Shown: positions 48,024 to 59,352 of the stretch, in pieces
Layout: each line of letters starts with the position of its first letter
Position numbering within the stretch: position 1 is the stretch's first letter
The notes under the pieces: generated by a model
What the model saw: the letters and a program-made list of their open reading frames with translations, nothing else
Databases searched by the model: none
Told to the model about the DNA's origin: nothing
NCBI GenBank assembly: GCA_016858145.1
Contig: JAEHOE010000154.1
Span: 62,001 to 126,000, forward strand
Source of the DNA: Edaphochlamys debaryana
Taxonomy: Eukaryota > Chlorophyta > Chlorophyceae > Chlamydomonadales
Length of the DNA stretch: 64,000 nucleotides
Direction of reading: 5' to 3'
Made by a program: the position numbers and the translations under genes

Positions 48024-49516
48024 AGGGGGGCGCTTCGGGAGGAAGCCCTGCGGAGCGCTGTGGGCCGAGCTCGCGTGGAGGCAGCGGCTGGGAGTGCGGC
48101 GCGGGGGAGGCGGGAGGAGGAGAGGGCGGCAGGGCGCTGGAGCCCGGTTCGGAGGCGCGCGCAGGCCAGGAGCCACGGGGACTGGGATGCGCTCAGGCAG
48201 CGGTGGCAATGGCCATCTGCTCCGGCGGCCGGAGCCGCGGGCCCTTGCGTGCGCAGGGCGCAACGGCCTGCCCTGATGCCGTGAACGCCCGGCGGCGGGG
48301 CTCGCACGGCGGTAATGCTGCTGCCTGGCGACCGGCGCTGGCGCGCAGCTCAAACGCAGGGGCCGGGGGGCGCTTGGGCTCGCCCGAGCGCTGGCGCCGT
48401 CGGTGTGGAGGCGGCCAGGGTTTCGACCAGGCTGCCCGTGCGTAGGAACGGCGGCGCGACGCGGATGCGTTGGGCTCGCCTCGGGCTGCAGGCTGGAGAC
48501 CCTGTGCGTGAAGCTCGCCGGGGAGACTTTGCGCGGCCACGGCTTCCACGCTAGAGCTGCTCTATGGGAGGCCTCGACGGGCAAGAGACGACGTGGGCGC
48601 ATGCGCGCAGACCAGGGATCGCGGGCTGTACTGGGAGACGGTGCTGGGAATGGCATGGGCATTGCGGCAGAAGAGATGTAGCTGCATTTGGCGACCCGGG
48701 CCGTGTAGGGGTCCGGCGTACGGGTCTCTTAGCTGTGGAGGAGGGCACGGGTGGAGTAGCTGATGCAGGTGATTGGAGTCCCCAGCCGCGTCATTGCGGG
48801 TCTAGTGGGCTGAACGATGTCATTACGGTAGGCGTTGCGCGGTGAGCTGGGCGCATGAGGTGCGGCAGTTGCAGCCATGTAAGTGGCTCGGCACGAGGCT
48901 CTGCGGCTGGAGCACTCGCCAAGGTCATTTAGTCAGCTGTGCCAGGCCCTTCAACGCAACATCAGACACTGTAGTGGACAGGCTTCCCCGCCGGGCGGAA
49001 CACCGTAGACTTCAAACGCCAGATCAACCTGCATCCCCAGCCTCCAGAGTCGTGTCCTTAGGACCTTGGCTCCAGGCCTGCGCCGCCTGCCGCACCGTAG
49101 CCCAAGGTGTGGAGTCAGCATGCTGCTTTGCTACTTGACAGCTAGCCCCGCATCCCCTTGTCCTGACAACCGCGTACGCCAGTCTGCGGCCTGTCTTGCC
49201 CTCAGCACAGCCTTGTATAACCTTGCAAGCGGCGAAGTACTGCCCTTATCTACATGCCTGATGCCTCTCTTCCTCTGCGGCCCTTCTGCTATGTCATGGC
49301 AATGCCATCGCAAGCGCCGCGCCCTGCTGAACGCCGCTCCCCGGACACCACCGGCACTCTTGCGCCGTTGCGCGCCCGGCCTGGCGACTTATCGCTCCCG
49401 GTCTCCCTCCCTCATCAGTGTCCCCGCTGACCCGCGGGCGGCTGGCGGCGAGGGGGTAGCATAGCCTGCCGCTGCGGCGCGGGCGCCTGTTCGCGCCGCT
49501 TCTCAGCCGCCGGCCC
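48024..49516. other. Gene-free region between tail-anchored gene and copy D
   Basis: About 1.5 kb without a supported gene. It should contain the 3' UTR of the tail-anchored gene, and a TGTAA lies on + at about 48879-48883, a possible distal poly(A) signal. The last 100 bases resemble the 3' flank of copy C. Confidence 0.5.
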
Positions 49517-50809
49517 TTACGGAAGCGGCAGGCCCCAGCGTTCCGATGCGTACGCCACGCAGTGGCTCAGGCGCTGCAGCGGGCCAGGCGGGGGCGTACC
49601 AGGGGCGGAGGAGTTAACGGCAGGGCCGCTGGAAGTGGCGGAGGCAGCTGGGTCCGCAGAGGACGCCGCCTGGGGGTTGGCGGCGGGGCCCCTGCCGATG
49701 ACTCCCGTCGCCTTGTGCCGGCGGCCCTGCCTCCGCCAGCCGGCGGCAGCGCCGCAGCGCTCCGCCAACCGTGCCCAGGAAGCCCGCGGCAGCCCGCTTC
49801 ACCACCGCTACCGTTGGGTGGGGACCGGAGTGGGGCGGCCCCGTCAGGCCGGCCATAACCCCCAACCCCTCCAGCACGGACTGCGCCTCCGCCCGCTCGC
49901 CGTACGCCGGCACCAGGACCAGTGCCAGACCGCCGCCGGCCGGGCCTGGGCCTGGACCTGGGCCCGGGCTGATGCGGTCACATGCGGCGAGCAGCTCGGT
50001 GACTGCAAGGCGGTAGAAGGGGTCCAGGGTACCATCCACGAGTGCAAAGATCATGGCGAGCCCACGCAGCAGCCCGCCCGCCAGCGCCGCTGCCACCTCG
50101 GGAGGGGGCTCTGCCGACAGGGCGTCCAGGTCTGGAGAGGGGGTCGGGAGGGGTGGGGATGGGGTGGGGGCAAAGAGAGCGTATACATCATCCACCCGTG
50201 CGCATCCCACCTCCCCGTCGTCCCTGCTACTTCTTATCTGGGAGTCCAGCGTAACACCTCTGCCCCTCCTCACCCAGCTTGCGCTCCGGCTCATGCTTCG
50301 TCGGATGCGCTGCTGCATGCTAAGCTGCCCCTCTGCCCCAGCTCACCCAAGCGGCGCTCCGGCGGCCACACGCCCACCAGTGCCTCCGCCATCATGTCGT
50401 ACAGCTGACGGAGGAGCTCGCCCTGCACCTGCAGCGACCCGTTCATGCCGTACACCAGCATTTGTACCGCCAGCCGCCACCAGCCCGCTCGCTGTGCTGA
50501 CCACACCCCCGTCTCCGCCGTGGGCCCCGACCCTGCCGCCGCCGCTCGCGGAGACGCTGCCGGTAGCAGCAGCCGGCCGGTCTGCAGGGACGCTAGGGCC
50601 AGAAACGAGGCCGCAGCCGATGCGCCCTCCGGCATACGTAGGCGCGCAGCCAAGCGCGGGGGCGGCGGGATGGAGGTGCCGGTGGCCAATTGTTGTGGGA
50701 CGGAATGTTCTAGTGCGTTCCGGACCGCGACCCTTCGTGCACAGAGAGAATCTCCGCCCGTCGATGACCCCGTCAGATAGAGCGTTGCCTCTAAGGCATG
50801 ATTACGCAT
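49517..50809 (-). pseudogene. Family copy D: 5'-truncated and frameshifted paralogue
   Basis: Homology to copy A begins only near A residue 495-505, in the variable stretch before SIPPPPR, and continues through LQTGRLLLPAAS, WWRLAVQMLVYGM and LYDMMAEALVGVW to the conserved exon end at 50347. There is a one-residue insertion, WPPER. The 215-base intron (50346-50132) and exon 2 (from 50131, DLDALSAEPPPEVAAALAGG) are conserved. Near 49690-49740 the frame shifts after RRCRRLAEA. The tail then resumes in another frame to GLPLP and a TAA at 49517. About 500 N-terminal residues, the leader exon and the promoter are missing, so it is most likely a dead copy. Confidence 0.75.
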
Positions 50810-51866
50810 TCGGGTCTAGAGCACAGAACCTACGCCGGCTGGCCGATGAACGGTGACTGCCGTACACCAGCCGCCGCCCAGAAGAGTCTTACCCGGCCAG
50901 TAGTCGGGGACAGTCAACAGAGCTAGCCGCTCTAGGACTGCTCGCGGGATCACGCCCCGCCTAAGACGTGCTAGCGCTCTACCGTTGTCCTACAACACCA
51001 ATGAGGGTGGGAGCTCCCACTCCGAGGAACCCAATGCGGCCTTGATTGAGGGCATCGTCGAAGCAAGCAGTACAGAAACTCCCTGGAGCGCTGCCCTCCC
51101 TCCAAGCGGCGTCGCCATTCGCCAAGCGGCATCGTCAAGGCAAGGAGAATGTGGGGCGTGGGCTTCAACTGTGCTTCAGTGCACTGACATGTGATTGGCT
51201 CTCGGGCGCCACGGCTATCTATCGCCTTCGCCAGCCTTTCGGCGTGATGTCCTTCGTCGTGACCCCATGCCTCCAAGCACATTGCAGCCTCCAAACTGCC
51301 CAGAACGTACGTGGCAGTTCGCCTGCGCATCCCGCGTTCTCCTTCTCAGAGCCAACCGCCCTTATGCGCTGTCCCGCCCGCCTCTGCACGCCTTGCAGTG
51401 CGCGTTTTTGATTGCCCCTAGCCCCTCTACTTCCATGCCCCCCTGCCTCCAACACCAGGATGAAGCGCAACGTATGGGGCCTCAAAGCGCATGGGGTCTC
51501 CATGCGCTCCTCACCAACATGTGACAGCTAGCTAGCCCGTCCATCACACCCCTACAACCCCGCGGCCTTGCAGTACCGTGCTCCCAAGCGCAGTCTCCGT
51601 GGTGTCGCCCTGACCATCCATGCGTGACCGCTAGCCCGCGCGTCCCCTCTCCTCCCCATCAGCGATGACAGTACGATTCGCCTTTTGCTCGGACCTGCCT
51701 CTGCACCTTACTGCCTCGGCGGCGCTCCGCCTCGTGATCTGCCCCTCCCGGCCTTGCATGATCAACGACATCCCCGCTTGGTCGCTGGTCGCCGGCAGCG
51801 GGGTGGGCACGTCGGCTGCCGCTGTGGTGCGGGCGTCTCAGCCGCCGTCCCCTCAGCTGCCGGCCC
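50810..51866. other. Spacer between family copies D and C, no gene seen
   Basis: About 1.05 kb of moderate GC without supported coding sequence. Its right end is the 3' flank of copy C and resembles the 3' flank of copy D (CAGCCGCCGGCCCTTACGG-type sequence at about 49505 and 51858). Confidence 0.5.
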
Positions 51867-54482
51867 TTACGGCAGCGGCAGGTCCCACAGCTCCGATGCG
51901 GCCGCCACTCGCCGGCTCAGCCGCCGCAGCGGGCCAGGCAGCGGCACATCAGATGCGGCGGAGGCGGTAGAGGCGGCAGCAGCGGCGTGGGCGACCGCCG
52001 GGGTCGTGGACGAGACCGTCGCGGGGTTGGCCGCGGGAACGCAACCGGGGATGCCTCTCGGCCCCGCCGCCGCCGCCGCCGGCCGACGGCAGTGCCGCAG
52101 CGCGAGGCTAACCGTGCCCAGGAAGCCCGTGGTCGCCCGCTTCACCACCCCCGCGTCAAGGGCCCCCGCCGCTGCAGCGAGGCAGCCCAGCGGCCAGCCC
52201 ATCGGGCCCCACCACAGCTGCGCCTGCAGCGGCCCACAGAGACCGGCCATGAGCCCCAGCGCCTGCAGCATTGGCTCCGCCTCCGCCCGCTCGCTGTACG
52301 CCAGCAGTGGCACCAGGACCAGTGCCAGTCCGCCACCGGCCGGGCCTGGGCCTGGGCCCGGGCCTGCGCCAGCCTTGTTGCAGGCGGCGAGCAGCTCGGT
52401 GATCGCGGGGCGGTGGAAAGGGTCTCGGCTGCCGACTATGACCGTTCCGATCATGGTCAGGCCTCGCAGGAGCCCTCCCGCCAGCGCCGCCGCCACCTCG
52501 GGAGGGGCCTCGGCCGGCAGGGCGTCCAGGTCTGGGGTGGGGTGGGGGAGGGTAGCGGAGGTCAGAGGAGGCATAATGGTGGGAAGGCTGTCCGGGAGGG
52601 CTAAGGTTGGGCGCGTAAGGGAATGTTTCCAACCAGGCCGTGCCCCTCCGCAATCGCTTTCAATGTCCCATGATCTCCTGTGGTCGCATCACTGATATGT
52701 CCCTTCGGCCCAGCCAACTGCTACCGGTGCGACCCTCTCAGCTCGGCTCACCCAGGCGGCGCTCGGGCCACACGCCCGCCAGTGCCTCCGCCATCATGTC
52801 GTACACGTTCCGCAGGAGCTGGCCGCCCTCCAGCTGAAGCAGCCCACTCATGCCGTACACCAGCATCGACACCGCCAGCCGCCACCAGTCTGACCGCTGT
52901 GCCGCCCACTGCACCGTCTCCGCCGCCGGCCCCGACCCTGCAGCCGCCGCTCCCGGCGACGCCGCTGGCAGCAGCCGCCGGCCTGTCTGCAGGGCCGCCA
53001 CGGCAAGCCGTGTCGCTGAACCGACACCGCTCCCTGGGATTGCCGAGCGCGGCGGCGGCGGGATGGAGAGAGCGGTGCCCACCAAGGGCGACACCTCCCA
53101 CGCAGTCGAGCCCATGGCGGCCCGGCCCACGCGCAGGGCGAGGGCCGCGGAAGCCGCACGGCTGGGCGGCCGCAGGGCGGCGGGCGAGGCGAGCTGGCGG
53201 AGGAGGAGGTCGAAGGCGGAGAGGCTCGCCTCACAGCCGGAGGAGGACAGGGACAGCCCGGCGGTCTGCAGCGCCGCCGGCAGGCCGTACGACGAGCCGC
53301 GGTCGGCCAGCCGCAGCACGCCCACGCCGTACACCAGTACGGCAGTCTGCACGCACCGGCCGCGGAGCGCCGAGCGCAGCAGGGCGGCGGCGGCGGGCTG
53401 ACGGCGCGCGGGCAGGCGCTGACGACGTCCGGGGACGTGACGCCGCGGAAACCGTCCCGCTCGCCGGCGAAGCCGTGCCACGTGATGTGGAAGAGGGCGT
53501 TCATCACTGCCCGCGGAAGAGTCTCTTGCGATCCCTCGACGGGCTCCACCGCCTGCGGCCCCAGCGCCTGCAGCTGTAGCAGCAGCCGTGCGGTGTGCTC
53601 CAGGATCCCGCTCTCCGCCAGGGCCCGCGCGTACTCCTCCACCGCCGCCGCCCGCGCCGCCGCCACCTCCGCCGCCAGACCGGTCAGCGGCAGGGCCCGG
53701 GCCGACTCTCCCTCCCCCTGGAACAGCAGTTCACCGTATGCCGTGTCGTCGAGGAGGACGCGGTTGGCGGAGATAAGGTGCATGAGGCAGTGCGCCAGCG
53801 CGACCCGGGCAGGCCACACAGCAGGTGCGGTGGCGGCCATGATGGCCCCGGCGCGGCCACCGCCACCGCCGCCTCCGCCGCTGCCTCCGCCGCTGCCGAC
53901 CGCGCAGTCGAGTGCAGCGGCGGCGGCCGCCATGTTGCGGCTCAGCACGTGAAGAGCCTGGGCGCGCAGCATGCCGCGTGCAAAGCGCAGCATGCATAGC
54001 GCGTGGCAAGAGGCGGGCAGAGGCGCGCAGATGAAGAGGGGCAGCGTGCCGGCGTCGAGCGCTAGGCGCCTCCACCTCGCAACCCAGGCCGCGCCGCTGC
54101 CGCCATTCCTGCCACCCCCCGCGGCGCTGCCCCTCCCCGCGGCGCCTGTGCCAACCCGGTCCCCGCTGATGCCCTCCCCGCCCGGCCGCAGGGCCGCAGC
54201 GTGCAGCCGCAGCAGCGCCGCCGTTGCCTCGGGGTTGGTGCTCAGCAGCTCCGCCAGCTCGGCTGCGTGCGGGGGGCTGAAGTCGGGCAGTGCCGAGAGC
54301 TGTTGCACCAGGCGATTCAGAGCCTCCTCGGCGCTGGCCGCTGGCTTTCGGCCGCTCCTCGCGGCTAGCAGCAGGTGCTCCACCAGGGAGGGAAGCGCAG
54401 CGAACGAGGACCGCAGCGTAGGGGCGGGGGCTGGGTCGCGTTGGGGTGCCGCGCCGCCCCGCCCCCGCACCCTGGGCGGCAT
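51867..54482 (-). pseudogene. Family copy C: nearly full-length paralogue with a 1-base frameshift
   Basis: The ATG at 54482 is preceded by the same leader-intron arrangement as in A (GTGAGC donor, intron 54657-54494, TGCAG acceptor). Exon 1 ends at 52752. Exon 2 runs 52531-51867, ending GLPLP and TAA. The frame is good through CPRAVS, but the run of four C present in copies A, B and E is three C here (53395-53397). This puts the rest of exon 1 in another frame, although the correct frame stays open to the exon end. The conserved blocks RSALRGRCVQTAVLVYGVGV, LQTGRRLLPAAS and WWRLAVSMLVYGM are all kept in that second frame. A single clean lesion in a GC-rich homopolymer could also be an assembly error. 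Confidence 0.7.
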
Positions 54483-55990
54483 TGCGCCTGAGGCTGCAGG
54501 AGGGCGCGAGAGGAGATTCGCGAGCTGTATGGAAGGAATGGGAAATGTTGAAGCTGTTAACCTGCAGGAAGTGGGCGCGAGAGCGCCTGAAGCCTCGCGC
54601 TGCTTTTCCCCCTCAAGCCGCCCTTTGCTTCTCCCCCACAAGCCCCGATCTGCTCACCAGCGTGACGCAGCCGCGGTTCCTGGTGGAAATTGGCCTCGAG
54701 GCGGCCGAGAGAACTCTCGTTGGCGAGGGTGTGGTGCCGCGGGGCGAGGCGCAGTAAGCGAGCGGAGGTCCTCCTCTAGCAGTTATCAGTGATGAGAAGG
54801 GGTGCGCTAAGCTGTCGCGAGGCGACTGAAGCAGAGAGCGACAGAGCAGCGAAGCGCTCCAGCGAGAGAGAGGCGGGAGACGCCCATGCAGACCGGATGC
54901 GAGTGCGTCCCCCGCCAGGCGCCAGCTCCCACGCCCCGTCCCCCGCCGCCCCCCTGTCCACAAGTTCACTTACCCCTCATGTACTTCGAAGCAACCCTTG
55001 TGCCTCCTCCCCAATACCAGGTGCCCTCTGTCGCAAAGGGCTCCGGCACCTCGCCGACATCGGCCATGTGCGGCCATCCTCTCCAACTCCGGCTCCGACT
55101 TGCCTCTCATGCCCAACCCGAGATACCATTAGCCACGGCTTGCTTACTCCGAGCCTGTTTAGAGCGGAGAAGCTGTGACGGACCGCGGTCGCACCAACTC
55201 GCAGCCCGTAGCCTGAGGAGCGATGCATTTCGTCGTTTCATGAGGCGGCGTTCACTGTCAAGATGAGAGCGAGGTAGCTCCATCAACTTTGCGCGCAGCT
55301 GTTATGCGCAGCTTGCGCGACGTTTGGTCAAGGCTCGCCCATTTGAACACAGACCTAGTGCGATGTTGCTGTCTACCCGAAGTGACTTGAGTGCATTATC
55401 AAGAGGCTTGGTGCGACACTTTGTGGCAAGTCGGCGTGGAAATGTGTTTCGGTTCGCGGCCATCCCCCGCCCCCAACACCCCCGGAGCTTTGCCCCTTTG
55501 CGCAGAGCGCTCCGCACGTACCTCATGTTGTGCACCGTGCCGGCGTGCATGTCCCCTTATGGATGGCGTGAGCTGGTTACCAGGGCCTGCTGCGTGACAG
55601 CGCACGCTGGCCAGTCCTGCGAGCAGGATGTCATCCTTCGCCGCTCACATGCCCACCCCTCCCTGCACCCCACCCAGCAGTGCAATGAAACGTTGAGGGA
55701 TCCGGCATGACCTGAGCAACATGGACTTGCGCTTGACCTCGCGGCTGGTGGCCTGCCGCCCGTTGTGGCTCTTCGTTCCCCGCGACGCGAACAGGCGCCA
55801 GCCCTCATGTCTTAACATGCTTGGCCAAAGGCATACTCCAACACAAACCGCTCCTTCAAGCTATACATATCGTCCCATCGCTGGTTCTTGGTCCTTGCTT
55901 GACCGCGACCGTCCACTTTACGCTCGGGCATCGCCGGACCGCCGAAGGCTCGGCTCACACGAGTGCCCGCCGCGGCGAACGCGCCTTCAC
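54483..55990. promoter_or_regulatory. Divergent region between copy C and the OMA1-like gene
   Basis: It contains the leader exon and intron of copy C (leader exon end at 54658) and its promoter on -, and the upstream region of the OMA1-like gene on +. A + frame from the ATG at 55363 encodes MLLSTRSDLSALSRGLVRHF and further Arg-rich residues resembling an organelle transit peptide. It runs open to 55710 and could be an unrecognised 5' exon, but no clean junction to the protease was found. Confidence 0.4.
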
Positions 55991-58434
55991 ATGGCGGCCA
56001 GCGGAGCGGCTCGAGCCGGCATGGCCGCAGGCGGGCTGCTGAAGGGGTATCTGGCTCCATGTAGTGCGGGCACCGGGGCCTTTGCGCTCGCCGGGCACCT
56101 TGCGAAGGGCGGACTGCTGCAGCACAGGGCGGTGTCCTCGCTGGTGCCTGTGGCGGCGGCGGCGGCAAGGGCGCCGCTACGGGGGCTGGGTGGAGCGCTG
56201 TCAGCGATGGCGACAGCAGCGGCATCTGCTGGCGGCAGCGGTCTCGGGCTTGCGGCAGCAGCACCGCAGGCGGTGGCGGAGGCCCGCCTCGGAGGGGCCA
56301 TGGGGATGGCAACTCAGGCCGAACTGCAAACGAGCAGGTCCGAGCGTGTGTGGGGACCCTGCGGGAAGGGCACATGTGAAGGGCACATGCGCCACAGTGT
56401 GTGGGGACACAGTGGAAGCAAACTCCTTCATTCCCGTCGGTCCTAACCCTGCATGCTTGTGCGGGTTGTGCCGCTCACCCGCCCGCCTGTCCCGCTCTCC
56501 CCCAGTCTTCAAGCAGCTAAGGAGCTCAATGAGCGTCAGATGCACCTCCACTTCGGGACCTGGGGTGTGCTGGGCCTCATGCTCTCGGGCTACGCAATCT
56601 GCTGGGGAGAGTCCCGCACGGAGATGGTGAGAACGGCAGCGGCCAGTAGGCCCGGGACCTGGGAGGCGGGTGCTGGGCCGGCTGCACGCGTCGTACACGA
56701 GCTACGCGCCCTGCCTCTTGTTGCACCTGTAGCAGCTGCGTCACGAACGCTGTGTGCCGACGTGCAGGTGCCGTACACGGGCCGGTCCCACATGATCGCC
56801 CTGGCCCCGCCCAAGGTGGCGTGGCTTTTCAAGCTGGATTGGTGGCGCGCGTTGTTTTGGTTGTTTGGGGTGAGTGTGCCAACGGGACGGTCGGTGCCTG
56901 GCCCCGAACGCGGGTCGTACTGCAGGTGTGCTTACCCCCGCGTTCGTTCTACCTCATGCAACAGGGAGCACCAGCCACCATTGATATCGCATACAACCAC
57001 CCCGACGCTGTGCGCGTGCGGCGGGTGGGCGCCGCCGTGGTGGCCGCGGCGGCGGCTGGCGGCGGCGGCGGCAGCTGGGAACACGTCAAGGCCGCCCCAT
57101 GGCAGTTCCGTGTGGTGGCGGACTCCACTGGAGTGCCCCGGGCATGGGTGACAGCGGACGCCGAGGTAAGCTAGCAGCACCTACCTGCCTGCCGGGCTTC
57201 CCTCGCACTGCAGATAGACCGAATGGTGGCTAGCTAGCTCAGCGCCTGAGCGTCTGCTGCTGTTGGCCCGCGGTGCCAGGTGGTGGTCAACATGGACATG
57301 CTGCGGGGCGTGGTGGGCGACGACGACAACGTCCTGGCGGCGCTGCTGGCGCACGAGGCGGGGCACGTGCTGGCGCGGCACCACGTAGGTTGAGGCTGAC
57401 TTGCCGGCATGATTGCAGTGCATGTACTGCACCACGCTGGGTACGTGCGGTGCTACGTACAGAACGGGCTCGTGAGGATGGCTGGATGGGCCGTGCGTGC
57501 AGCTGACGCGCGCGCAACCGCCTTGGTGCTGTCGGCGGTCCTACCACGCTGTGGGCACTACCGCCGCCCCTCGCCGCCACCCCACCCTATAGGACGAGCG
57601 CCTCGTCACGTTCTTGCCCCTCCTCGTCGTCTCATCGTCACTGCTGCTACTTGCTCGGCCGCCCCGGTCCGTAAACACCACCATCTCAGCGACCTTGTGA
57701 GGCGGGACATGGGCGGGCGACAGCGGCTGCTATCGTGTAGATACGCCCACCTTGATCGCCCCGCCTTTTCCCCTCGGTGCCACCTGCTGCAGCTTTGAGC
57801 ACCTGTACACAATGCACTGCAACCGGTAAGGCGGTCACGCGCGGGCCATGCTGCCCCCTTCGCCTTTCCCAAGGCCTACCTGCCCTATGCCAACCATGGA
57901 ACCATTAGAGCCATCTCTGTGTCTACCGACAGGCGGGACGAGTACGAGGCGGACCACATCGGCGTCCACCTCACGGCCCGCGCAGGCTACAACCCGGCGG
58001 GCTTCGCCACGTTCCTTGAGCGCTTGTCGGAGAAGGAGGAGGAGATCCGGGCCAGGGTGAGTCCCGCCGCAGGGCGGACGCCTTGTCAACGCCGCCTCGC
58101 CGGAGTAAACAACCGTTCCCCAACCGTTCCCCTTCCTTCAGCGGAGCTTCATCAAGCTCCCCTGGTACATGTTCAGCGATCTCGTCTGGTACACACACCC
58201 GCCCACGCCCGGCCGCATCGCCCGCGTGAAGCAGCAGCTGCACTCGCAGCCCGTAACACAGGAGGAGCCGGCGGCGGGTGCGTGCAGCAGGGCAAGGGGG
58301 CACTTGCTACGCACTTGACACATGGACGCATGTACCCCTCGATACGAGTCTTGATCATGACCATCACCCCTCCCTGTGCAGGTGGCTTCGGCTCGTGGCC
58401 GGGCAGCAGAGCCGAGGACGGCGTGGCTGGCTAA
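55991..58434 (+). CDS. OMA1: OMA1-like M48 zinc metalloprotease (mitochondrial)
   Basis: OMA1 is an inner-membrane zinc endopeptidase that responds to mitochondrial stress. Ten exons join in phase: 55991-56337, 56506-56626, 56768-56869, 56965-57165, 57280-57384, 57593-57666, 57793-57825, 57933-58056, 58142-58277 and 58382-58434, giving 431 residues. The Ala/Arg-rich first 100 residues look like a mitochondrial presequence. A hydrophobic helix (GTWGVLGLMLSGYAICW) follows at about 131-147, then VPYTGRSHMI. The active site is LLAHEAGHVLARHH with HEAGH at 282-286. The third zinc ligand lies in RRDEYEADHIGVHL (Glu 333). A second hydrophobic stretch (FLPLLVVSSSLLLLA) and the family end motif WYTHPPTPGRI are present. 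Exons 1 and 6 end at unusual GTCCG donors, required by the phases. The gene lies between two decayed family copies but is itself intact. Confidence 0.88.
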
Positions 58435-59352
58435 CAATCCCTACCTGGTGATAAGCGGTCCAACGTGGTCCGGTTGACTGGACACCAAGGCTGCGGGGCT
58501 CATGGGCTGGAGAGCACTGCGAGGAGGGACCTGTGGAGCGGGGCTGGGTTCAGGTGGCTCGGAGCTGTGGAGCGGGGATGGTAGTAGCTAGGTGGCTCGG
58601 TGCATGCTGAGCACCGCAGGACGAGGCGTGGAGCGGAAACGGCTACGCCGTCACGGGGCTACAGGTACCGCGCGTGTGCGATGGGCATGCCACGGGTGCT
58701 GTTGCGCGGGGTTCCTGGCCTAACCAAGTGTGACGGCGGCGAGGGTAGCCCTGAAGGAAACGTTAGCGGTATGGGATGAGGAGATGGCGGCAGGGCGCTG
58801 ACAGTTCCTATGGCTATGGTGGCAGCCGCAACTTCTTCCACCGGGGGCATGGGCCCCTTGCTTTCTTACAGTGCCGTGTCCTTTGCCCTTGCTTGGCTCT
58901 CTTCCCCTCACACGCACCCGAGGACCAGAAGGTGTGACCTGTCTCGCCCCTGCACTATCCAGCGCCGCAAGCGCTTTCCCCACACACAAAGTGGCGGATT
59001 CCTCGTACCCCAACACAAAGTGGCCCCGGTTTCGCTTTGCATGCAGCAGCAGCACAGATGACGATGGGGTAGGTTCTGTACGCTCAGCTGAAAGGTCCGT
59101 CGCTATCCCTCACGCCAACACCTCTTGTTCCCCGCTCATCAATGTCTGCATCTCCTGGGCGTAGGGCTTTCCCTTCCCGTCCCCGTACCAACAGGCCCCC
59201 TGCTGGGTGTCTTCGCACCGCCCGCCACCTGACCTACCTCACACACGCCCCCGCCCCGGCCCCATGACAACAACAGTCACGCTGGGCATTTCACAACGTC
59301 AACCCTTCTGCCATTCTGCCTGCGCTGCCATCATCACACTGTGGCATCCGAG
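58435..59352. other. Spacer between OMA1-like gene and copy E
   Basis: About 0.9 kb holding the 3' UTR of OMA1 (no TGTAA found) and the 3' flank of copy E. One arm of a direct repeat lies at 58591-58660. No supported coding sequence. Confidence 0.5.
58591..58660 (+). repeat. Direct repeat, left arm, flanking copy E
   Basis: About 70 bases sharing CTCGGTGCAT.CTGAGC, GGTGGAGCGG-type sequence and GCTACGCCGTCACGGGGCT with 62491-62554 in the same orientation. The two arms lie on either side of family copy E. Confidence 0.8.
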
